Assembly (NCBI RefSeq): GCF_000315625.1
Contig: NW_005434656.1
Location: forward strand, 51,001-115,000
Source: Guillardia theta CCMP2712
Lineage: Eukaryota > Cryptophyceae > Pyrenomonadales > Geminigeraceae
Length of the DNA: 64,000 bases
Direction of reading: 5' to 3'
Part shown: positions 56,270 to 64,000 of the stretch, piece after piece
Numbering within the stretch: the stretch's first letter is position 1
Layout: the number at the start of each line of letters is the position of its first letter
The notes under the pieces: model-generated
The model's database searches: none
The model's input: the letters and a program-made list of their open reading frames with translations, nothing else
Told to the model about the DNA's origin: nothing
Position numbers and translations under genes: made by a program

Positions 56270-58339
56270 CATGGGGGAGGCTGCGGCGGCGCTTGCGGGG
56301 AAGCATGCAGGAGGGGACCTGGCAGATGCAGGGCTGGAATGGCTGAGAAGAGAGAGCAGTCGGATGGAAGATGAGTTACTGAATGACTTCGAGAAGCTGT
56401 CAAGGCTGAGGTCAGCAGGAGCCCTTGATGTTCTTAGCTTGCTGAGTTACCCCAGGATCGAGCTCAAGAGGACTACACTGCTCAGAGCGCAGCTGGACAA
56501 GGCCATCGCTTCTCTGGAGGTGAGATCTTGGTCTTTGATGACCTCTCTGGTTACGAAAGCGCATCAGGCACAGGATCAAGCCATCACAAATGAATTGAGT
56601 ACAAGAGGAACGCCCAATGCTTTCGCGGGTGTACATGCTAGTAAAGCAGATGCCCACAAGTCAAGTCAAACAACGCCCAACAACGCAGAGCAGAAGAATG
56701 ACAGCAGCTCCTCCACCGCCAGCACCGAGACAACCAAAGAGACATGCCCTGCTGGCCCATCCACCCAGAGAGGCACAGCCGTCACCACTATCCCAGTACC
56801 TTCAGTGCAACCAATGGCGGAGAGGACAGACGGATCGTCAGAGAATGACAGGTTAAAGGATAACGTATCTACGAGTGATCGAGATGCGGAGAATAAATCT
56901 GAAGCTGCAACGGCTGAGGCGTCTACCAGGAACAACATTCTTGGATCTGATCAGCCAAAACCTCTAGCGAATGACCAGAAATCCGAAACTGCCGCTGGAA
57001 CAGGAACAAATGACAACAAATCTAACGAGGAAACAAACAGGTATTGTGTGATGAATGTCTTGATTGTGAATCCGTTGCTGACATCTTATTGCTTCCCAAG
57101 CGAGGTGGTTGCAGAAGTCAAGAATCCAGCTCAACCTCCTGCACATCGGGAGCCCTCGAGCAATCAGGACCTGTCGGATATTCCGATTGTGCGGATGTTC
57201 TTTAGTTGAAAGACCGACTCTAACTCCTTCTGTCAGATTCTGTTTGCTGCACAACAGACGGGGGACATCAGTGAGAAAGTTGACGTTCGACCAGTGGACA
57301 AATATTTCGAAGCTATGGCAAGTACCATAGCACTTCAATACGCGAATACAAGGCCTAGAAACAAATTGAAAGTCAAGCCCATTCTGCTGCGGAACCTTCA
57401 GAAGAAGTTCGAAGAATTGTGGAAAGATTTAAACTTCAAGACACTTGGGTACCTTCTATCGACGAATGAAGAACAGATCATGACGTAACGTGGCAGATTT
57501 TCTTCGTTTAAAGAATTCTGTGAAGCAGCGCAGCGGGCTGGCGTCGTGCAGTTTGAAAACGAGGGCGCAAACCCATTCATCACCCCAGGAAGGTCAATCT
57601 CAGAGGACATCTCCGACTCCAGGAAAGAAGTTCTCTGGAAGCCAATCGCTTACGATGCTCGGATGCGATTCTCGGCCAAGGCACCTGCGGACACAGACGC
57701 TGTACACTTTCAGCTCAAGGTACGTCACGATGCTCTTGATTGCTGTGCTGCCGTGACATTTCTGACCTCCCGACAGGCGATATCTGAGCTTCCATTTCAC
57801 GAGGACGTTCAACGACCGAAAAAACCGATGAGGTGAGAAAGAAATCCTGCCCTTGGTCTCCTCACCTCGGACAACCCAGGGGGGGCAGCGGGATGCACTT
57901 CGTCCTCCCAGCAAGGAACTTGAGGCCTGGAACACACTGGCTGAGGCTGAGGATGGGGATTTCAGACGCCACTGTCAAGGATCATCGGCGATGGGGAGCA
58001 TGGAGCGAGCCCTTTGCCATTGCCGTCTCCAGTGATGGGACCATCCAAGAGGTCAAGGGGCGGCAGGAGCCGGTTGCACCAGCCAAGACGGCTCTGCAGG
58101 TCGGGGAAGTAGCTGAGATAAGGCGAGCTGGCGAGAACGGCCCCAGGAAAGCTGCGAGATCTACTTCTACGAGGGAGGTGGATGAGCTGAATCTCACAGC
58201 GCCGCCGGCGAAGAGGTGGGAGAGAGCTGAAAGTTCCGTTCGCTTCTCACGCTTCTTGATGTCGCAGGACCCGGTCGCAAGTGAATGCGTCCAAAACGAG
58301 CCTGAGCGGCGCCATGAAGTAGCTTCTTTTTGTAAATGA
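56270..58339 (+). CDS. Protein with LOTUS/OST-HTH-like segment
   Basis: The start at 56270 (MGEAAAALAGKHAGGDLADA) leads into a helical N-terminus (LRSAGALDVLSLLSYPRIEL). A long Ser/Thr/Asn-rich disordered region follows (56560-57200). After a CAG acceptor near 57236 come FAAQQTGDISEKVDVRPVDK, KVKPILLRNLQKKFEELWKD and, across a 49-nt GTACCT intron, FKTLGFSSFKEFCEAAQRAG with VVQFENEGANPFITPG. That helix-helix-wing pattern resembles the LOTUS/OST-HTH RNA-binding winged helix (inference). Later exons give VLWKPIAYDARMRFSAKAPA, then RPGTHWLRLRMGISDATVKD and WGAWSEPFAIAV, which look like a fibronectin-III-type strand set. Stop at 58339. The LOTUS call is based on pattern only. Confidence 0.6.
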
Positions 58340-58995
58340 TCAAACTCCGATGTCGCCACCGTATTTTAGCACGGTTTCAGTGTGTCCGCAACTAATCAGA
58401 ACAGCGCGGCCGGGCCGATGCCGGCCCACCGTCGCGGCACTGCACGGGGTTCGAGCCTCGGAGTGCACTGCAGGCCACGGCCGGAACTTGACTCCAAGGC
58501 GGCCCGGGCCCGGCGGGATCCGATCACTGAACTACGAGGCCGCGGGGGCGGGGAGGCACCACGGTTTCGCTCAGCTGAAGGGGATGCGATGTTTGTGTAA
58601 CAGAAAAATTCGGGCGTAACTGACAATGCTGGTTGAGGCGCAGAGGAAGGGTTTAGTGGGGCGAGCAGGAAGGGGGAGGATGATGGGCAGAGACATGGGC
58701 GAAGACGAAGAGAGGAATGTAGAGAGGAAGAGATCGCGAGAGGTAGGCGGAGCATGCAGATCAGGGCAGGGGCAGGGAAAGAAGAGAGAATCGTCAAAAA
58801 CAAGGAATGCTGGCGGGGAAAGTCAGCGAGAGAGAAAGAGAGAGATTCTTATGCACAGAGGAAGCAACCTACAAGGCTGCTGTCTCTCGAGGCAGAGAGA
58901 CGAGATTGTTGAACATGTTGACATGTGAAATGGATGCGTCGCCACCGCTCCGAAGGTCATCACAGTCGGCGTGATTTGACTGGTTTCTTGCTCAG
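58340..58995. other. Spacer with GC-rich island, no supported gene
   Basis: About 58400-58570 is GC-rich (GCGGCCGGGCCGATGCCGG, GGCGGCCCGGGCCCGGCGG). It contains GGGTTCGAGCC, which recalls a tRNA T-loop but lacks the rest of a tRNA. About 58620-58930 has a basic open frame without splice or family support. Confidence 0.55.
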
Positions 58996-60228
58996 ATGGG
59001 GAATAATGCTGGCAAGACCGTCAAGTCAGCAGTAGGAAAAGCTCAAACAGTAGTGGAGGGAGGAATCCACGGCCTCTCGGCCTGCATGTCCAAGGATACG
59101 GGAGATATATCCGACATCAAGAAGTAAACATGGATTTCTCCGTGATCTTTCATTTCATGTCTTGCTATCCCTTGCTCGAGATTTTATGTTTGCCTTTCAC
59201 GAGCTGACTTGTATCGTGCAGAGAAACTCCTGTCACGATCGGCTTTCACGGCCCTGACATTCACTTCGACGACCTGAGGGTTTCCGGCAGCGGCGTTGCG
59301 CTCGCGTCAGAGTCAATATCACAGGTTCGTTCACTATGAGCGGAAGAAAGGAACTTCGACTGAGGGCCATGCAGGATAAAGCATACTTCGAGGTCAAGAT
59401 CGGTACAGCAAAGGAAATGCCCTCTTGCATACTCTGATGTTGCCGGTAGCGAAAGCGGAAGGCCGATGGGGTGTCGGCGTTTGTAAGCAGAGCGTTCACT
59501 GTGAGTTGATGGGGAAGAGCTGAGAGACCAATGTTTTGTCGCTTCATGACTGTTTTCTCTCCTCCTTCCCTCCTCTCCTTGTCTTTGCCTGTTCCTCTCC
59601 CTCTCTTGCCCGCGAGCTATCACCCTCATCGATCCGATGAACTCGTGCGATGCCTGCTGCTTGCTTCCTTGCTCACTTGGTTTTCCAGCTTCGGACGAGC
59701 TGAACGTGGAAGGAGAAGGATGGTGTCTGAGCTCTGGTACCCTCGTTGCTTCTTGCCACCTGCTCCTCACATGCTCCTGCTCCTGCTCAGTGCAACTTGA
59801 ATACGGTGAAGGAGACGTCATCGGAGTCACCTATGACCAGAGCATATTCCCCACTGCTTTGCGATTTTACCATAATGGTGAGTCGCGGGCATCGTTAGAG
59901 GAAGGAAGATGCGTTTGTCAGAGATGTTTCTTGTTAGCCCCTGAATGTCATGCAGGTGAAGTTTTAGAGGAGCTAACAATCACTAGCATTCGGGGAGAGG
60001 TGACAACAGCTCTCGTCTGCCAGTCTCTATCCCATGAGCAATGTCTTCAGGTCTTCCCGGCGGTACATGTCACAGACGGCGCAGTGGTGGACTGCGAGTT
60101 CGATGGGGAGAACGGGTTTGCGTGAGTTGGCGAGGTGAGGGATGGTCGACTTGTGTTTGAAGCTCTTCCGCAGTTATCCTCCTCCTGCGGGATTCACTGG
60201 GGTTGTGAGCATGAGAAGCGTGATGTAG
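58996..60228 (+). CDS. SPRY/B30.2-domain protein with possible N-myristoylation
   Basis: The start at 58996 gives MGNNAGKTVKSAVGKAQTVV; Gly2 could be myristoylated (inference). Exons follow: ETPVTIGFHGPDIHFDDLRV, DKAYFEVKI, GRWGVGVCKQSVH, LNVEGEGWCLSSGT, YGEGDVIGVTYDQSIFPTAL with RFYHNG, EVLEELTITSIRGE, and VFPAVHVTDGAVVDCEFDGE joined to YPPPAGFTGVV. These are the conserved SPRY strands in order, including the WGVGV core, the GDVIGV turn and the LRFYHNG motif. A final GTGAGT intron joins GENGFA to YPPPAG; TAG at 60226-60228. SPRY domains are protein-binding modules; the partner is unknown. Some middle exon edges (59400-59820) are approximate. Confidence 0.8.
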
Positions 60229-60354
60229 ATCGGAACAAGCATCATGGTTTTCCTTTTCTTCAGAGGCGATCAGCCTTTTTTGTATTATTTGAATAGCTTT
60301 CGGAGAAACACGTTTTCTGGAGTTTGCACAACAGAATAAAACACACAGTCACTG

Positions 60355-60805
60355 GTATCTCGTCCCCTCCTTCTCCTACCCTCCCTTCTCGTCAGGTATC
60401 TCGTCCCCTCCTTCTCCTACCCTCCCTTCTCGTCAGGTGTCTCGTCCCCTCCTTCTCCTACCCTTCCTTCTCGTCAGGTATCTCGTCCCATCCTTCTCCT
60501 ACCCTCCCTTCTCGTCAGGTATCTCGTCCCCTCCTTCTCCTACCCTCCCTTCTCGTCAGGTGTCTCGTCCCCTCCTTCTCCTACCCTCCCTTCTCGTCAG
60601 GTATCTCGTCCCCTCCTTCTCCTACCCTTCCTTCTCGTCAGGTATCTCGTCCCCTCCTTCTCCTACCCTCCCTTCTCGTCAGGTGTCTCGTCCCCTCCTT
60701 CTCCTACCCTCCCTTCTCGTCAGGTATCTCGTCCCCTCCTTCTCCTACCCTCCCTTCTCGTCAGGTATCTCGTCCCCTCCTTCTCCTACCCTCCCTTCTC
60801 GTCAA
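60355..60805 (+). repeat. 41-bp minisatellite, 11 copies, with triplet higher-order pattern
   Basis: Eleven units of 41 bp start at 60355, 60396, 60437 and so on to 60765. Each is a pyrimidine tract ending TTCTCGTCAG and followed by GTATCTCG or GTGTCTCG. The GTAT/GTGT variant follows an A-A-G order repeated along the array, a 123-bp higher-order period. Because 41 is not a multiple of three, the array stays open in two frames and gives a false 313-residue ORF. Confidence 0.97.
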
Positions 60806-61307
60806 CTTGCTCCCTCATACTCGCTCGGTCTGTTTGACTCTCCCTTCCTTTTCCCTTTCTCTCTTCCTTTTGCGTTTTCCTCCTTTTCCTCCCCAATCTC
60901 CTCTCCCTCACTCTTCCTCTCCCTCCCCTCCTTGCCTCCCTTCACCATCCCCTCCCTCCCCTCCCCCTCTCCATCTCCCTCCCCCTCCCCCTCCCCCTCT
61001 CCATCCCCACCTCGTTGCGACTCGAGGCATCGGGGATTTTTCAACGGTTTTTCATTCGTCATGGGACGGGAAAATTCGTAGCAGCGAGCGGGCAAGGGCG
61101 AGGAGGCTGAATGGCAGCAAGGGAGGGATTGGTGATGGGGGAGGACAGTTGGTAGGGAAGAGAGGGGGGGTAGGAGCAGAGGACAGGAAGGCGGGAACTG
61201 GAGGAAGGACTAGAGAAGGGGATAGAGGAGGAGCGATAGGAGAGGATAGAGGAGCGGGGAGCTAGTCCGAGGATGAGCTAGAGGACGGAGGTAAAGCTGT
61301 GCCTAAG
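60806..61307. other. Pyrimidine-rich then purine-rich gene-free stretch
   Basis: 60806-61015 is dominated by CCCTCC, CCTCCC and CCCCCTCC words. 61080-61265 is the opposite, with GGGAGG, GAGGAG and GGGGGG words. No gene is supported. It may include the promoter and an upstream exon of the next gene. Confidence 0.6.
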
Positions 61308-63446
61308 ATGATGCCGCAGACTTGTGAGAATTTCTCGATGGAGAGTCAAGACGTCACGCTGAGCTCTGAGGACATGGAGCTCAGCACCAGCGAGGAGGAG
61401 GACCCCTCCATTGCGCTCTCGTGCACCCCTGACATGCACTTGCTGGCCCAGAAGGCTGCAGCATTGTCTACTCCAAAGAAGAAACTTTCGATGGAGGAAG
61501 TTGTTCAGAGGTGCTGGATGTGCTCGCAGCCGATCCCTCCCGTCTCAGACAAGTTTGGCAGGCTGGGTGTGGAGAGCGTGAGGCTGTACAGGCAGCGCAA
61601 GGAGGAGAGACGGGCAGCGGCGAATGAAAACTTCCAGCGCATGACGAGCAGGCAGATTCCGATGTCGCCCTACTCACGACAAGTCGTAGCCGAGCGAGAG
61701 AAGCTGGGAGAGACCATGTTTGACCGGACTGAGAGGATGATGCAGCGACGTCGGCAGCTGGAGCAGGTGCGCCATGAGTAGATTGTCGTCTCCCTTACAT
61801 GATGGTGAAGGCATGCAAGGAGAAGGAAGAGGAAGAGATCAAGAAGTTGCAGAAGCCGCCGCAGATGTGTCCGCAATCACGGAAGATAGTGAGCAAGATG
61901 TCAAGGCTCGGAGTTGACATGATCGATCGATCCAACAAGTTGCTCGAGAAGAGGAGAAATGCGATCGAGGTGACAACATCCAGCGTGACGTGTGCCCACC
62001 CTGACCGACATTTCGGTGCTGTTTGCAGGAAGGAAGAGGCAGGAAGGACATGGAGCTGCGTGAGATGCAGAATCGGCAGAAGATCAGCCCTGGTTCAAAG
62101 AAGCTGGTAGAAGGATCGACCCGAGCGAGCAAGACTACAAGACCGTCCATAATGTCTCATCGGTTCATTGTGAGCGCCAATCTCCCACCGCATCCTTTAG
62201 CTGCTGAGCTATCTACTACAGAATTCCTCGTTGGATGACTCTCTCAGGAGATCAGCGAGCAGCAACAGCACGTCAAGTCGGAGAGCTGAAGAGGATCGAA
62301 AAAGGAGCAGTCTTCCTGAAGCACAGTCCAAGTATGAACCGTGCTTCCAGTCTAGCTTGTGTAGAGGGTGTGATATCAGGGGGAAGGGGGTTGACCGCTC
62401 TGCAGGGAAGTCAGCATGGCGGCTCAGAGGAGTGTGGAGTTTTTACCTGAGGACATGAAGGAGTTCGAGAGGTTCTTGGAACCTCCCTGTCTTGTCCATG
62501 TCAACAGTTGTCCTAGGTTGCAGTGGGAGAACGCGAAGATGAAGTCAAAGATCAAGAAGTACCGCAAACAGTGAGACAAGAACTCAAAGAGGAGATGGAG
62601 CTCACTCGCACGTGCTCCATAGGCTACAAGCGGCGCAGAAGGGAGCGGAGGGGAATACGCCCGTGCAGCTGCTCATCAGCCATTCGAACATGGTGCAAGA
62701 GCACCCGATCTCAAGGAGGACGATCGAGGCGATGGGCGGAGCTCTGATCAAAGAATCGTTTGTGAGTATCGACCATGCTGCTGTCCTTCTCTCGTTCGCA
62801 CTCGCCTCGCCCCCCCCCTGCCTTTTCCTCCTCCTCCTCCTCCTCCTCTGCATCCTGTTCTTCCACCATGCTCCTCCTCCTCTGACTTTGTCGAACTCGC
62901 AGAAACTGATGCGGACGGTGATGACGGATGAGGAGCTTGCGTTGAAGCTCAACGAGCTTCTCAAGGCTCAAGAGTGAGTCGGCCAGCCAATCATGCTGAT
63001 CTTCTGACGTCTGGACAAGATCTGAAGTCTTCTCGAGCGAGTTCGAGACGAAGGCTATGCAGCAAGTGGAGGTATGACGACGATGAGGTTGACCCGTCAG
63101 TGACATGTCCCAGCCTCTCTTCAACATTTTCTTTCATTGCATCCGCTGCGCATCCAAGCAAGGAATCAACTTGTAGCTTTGCTGCCCTGGTGCCGCTCTT
63201 GTCTGATCGACGTCCATGACAGGGAAACCATGCTGTCCTCGCTCGTCAACTCGTATCCCGAAGACGTCTCCTCCCCCATGCTGCTTCTTCTTGCCGCTCA
63301 CGCTCGTCGCAGGTGTTGGCGAGGTTTGACGAGGAAGGACAGGACTCCAAAGGTTATGATCCTCGACCTCCCTCCTTTTTAACCCTGACTTCTCAGGATT
63401 TTTGCAACAAGAGCTCTCGGACGTCGTTCACGGCATGCAAGTATGA
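61308..63446 (+). CDS. Protein with repeated PxSRxxVxxxxxLGxxxxDRxxxxxxRR motif, unknown family
   Basis: The ATG at 61308 (MMPQTCENFSMESQDVTLSS) is preceded in frame by an acidic stretch after a possible CTAG acceptor, so an upstream exon is likely. After an acidic region (SEDMELSTSEEEDPSIALS), similar basic modules follow: DKFGRLGVESVRLYRQRKEE, MSPYSRQVVAEREKLGETMF (then DRTERMMQRRRQLE), MCPQSRKIVSKMSRLGVDMI (then DRSNKLLEKRRNAIE) and ISPGSKKLVEGSTRASKTT. Later exons include MKEFERFLEPPCLVHVNSCP, NTPVQLLISHSNMVQEHPIS, LMRTVMTDEELALKLNELLK, SEVFSSEFETKAMQQVE and, across two introns, VLARFDEEGQDSKGFLQQEL ending SDVVHGMQV with TGA at 63444-63446. I do not recognise the family; the modules look like short cytoskeletal-binding repeats (inference). 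Confidence 0.6.
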
Positions 63447-63563
63447 CAAACCAGCTCTTGTAGACGAATTTACAGACAAACGAACCAAGTGAATATAAGA
63501 TTGAAACTGATGCAACTCGATAATCGAGTTTGATACTTTCAGATATCCAGGTCGTCGTCTGGA

Positions 63564-63607
<44 letters not shown>

Positions 63608-64000
63608 CTGCTGTAGTAGACGTAAGCAACAAGATCACACAGTGTGCAGTGAGACATCTTCAAGAATCTCCAGGGCATCTTCAACGTCGCCTGCCGTCTT
63701 CCCGCGATCTTGCGATGGCCTTGCAAGAGAAATCTCAACTCAACATTGGTACAGACGTTCTCCGATAAAAGAGAAAGAGATATGAAGATCAATGACAGTA
63801 AGATCAAATTCAGAATACCCCTGATTCAGATGCCGTTGGAAGGGGAGCTGTACCGACGCCCTCTGTGCTTTTTCTCCCTCCGAGAGCTCCAGGTTGAAGG
63901 AGAGGCCTGGAGGAGCGACGTGAGCAGGGTTGCGACAGCAGCAAAGTTTCTCACCCAGCGATGAGATCAGGCTCCCTTGCGAAGACTCATCCTCCTGCAC
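63447..64000 (-). CDS. Part of a minus-strand gene at the window edge
   Basis: Reading inwards from the right edge: QEDESSQGSLISSLG, a GTGAGA intron (about 63950-63905), LSFNLELSEGEKAQRASVQL, PFQRHLNQGYSEFDLTVIDL and HISFSFIGERL. A GTACCA donor follows, then probably GKTAGDVEDALEILEDVSLH. The reading fades near the GTCCTC microsatellite at about 63551-63607. No family recognised. The 5' end lies outside the window. Confidence 0.4.
63551..63607 (+). repeat. GTCCTC microsatellite
   Basis: About eight CGTCCT units. On the minus strand they give AGGACG, coding Arg-Thr or Gly-Arg runs if read, but probably intronic or 3' UTR. Confidence 0.9.

Noticed and set aside
58430-58475. tRNA-like T-loop GGGTTCGAGCC
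   Set aside because: The T-stem does not pair well and no acceptor stem, D-arm or anticodon arm fits around it.
60355-60805. CRISPR-like regular repeat
   Set aside because: Units are head to tail with no unique spacers, in a eukaryotic context.
60324-61265. Plus-strand open frame of 313 codons
   Set aside because: It is the translation of the 41-bp minisatellite and flanking pyrimidine tracts; low complexity and no splice or family support.

Overview
The window looks like nuclear DNA of a single-celled alga with a secondary plastid of red-algal origin. A cryptophyte such as Guillardia theta is my best guess (inference). The reasons are: eukaryotic genes broken by many very short introns (often 40-60 nt, GTGAG or GTAAG donors); two genes on the minus strand that start with a signal peptide followed by a transit-like stretch with Phe near the cleavage point; ciliary-type genes (MAK/ICK-like kinase, CEP72-like LRR protein); and a long secreted or membrane protein built from chitobiase C-terminal-type repeats. 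No bacterial operons, rRNA, tRNA or CRISPR were found. All gene models below are read by eye from splice sites and protein similarity. Two short genes (1481-2004 and 43415-44290) were checked exon by exon and close exactly in frame.

Layout, left to right. 1-1392: 3' part of cytosolic phenylalanyl-tRNA synthetase alpha. 1481-2004 (-): small plastid-targeted membrane protein. 2379-4244 (+), perhaps to 5515: LRR plus coiled-coil protein. 5857-9318 (+): PH-domain diacylglycerol kinase. 9470-12290: about 1.1-kb sequence in three tandem copies. 12300-13000: GC-rich spacer. 13002-21156 (+): LCCL domain followed by roughly 25 beta-sandwich repeats, with an internal 1.89-kb duplication. 21259-22806 (-): NAPE-PLD-type metallo-beta-lactamase-fold lipase. 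23414-34510: tandem array, about 3.75-3.9 kb per unit, carrying three copies of a minus-strand multi-exon gene I do not recognise. 34511-35440: GC-rich then G/C-polar spacer. 35599-37157 (+): unknown gene. 37816-40361 (-): MAK/ICK-type kinase. 41675-42943 (-): PDZ plus coiled-coil protein. 43415-44290 (+): PHPT1-type phosphohistidine phosphatase. 44639-51104 (+): large helical protein with IQ-like motifs. 51766-53396 (-): plastid-targeted DUF2358/SnoaL-like protein with an inserted EF-hand. 54421-56004 (+): Artemis/SNM1-type nuclease. 56270-58339 (+): protein with a LOTUS-like segment. 58996-60228 (+): SPRY-domain protein. 60355-60805: 41-bp minisatellite. 61308-63446 (+): protein with a repeated basic motif. 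63447-64000 (-): part of a further gene.

The genes do not form a pathway. Several (CEP72-like, MAK/ICK-like, PDZ/coiled coil, IQ-rich) would fit a flagellar or centrosomal role, and two are plastid proteins. The striking theme is local tandem duplication at several scales: 41 bp, 75 bp, 1.1 kb, 1.9 kb and 3.8 kb. GC-rich islands lie close to the edges of the larger arrays. Polar TACCCC/GGGGTA patches recur in several gene-free spacers.
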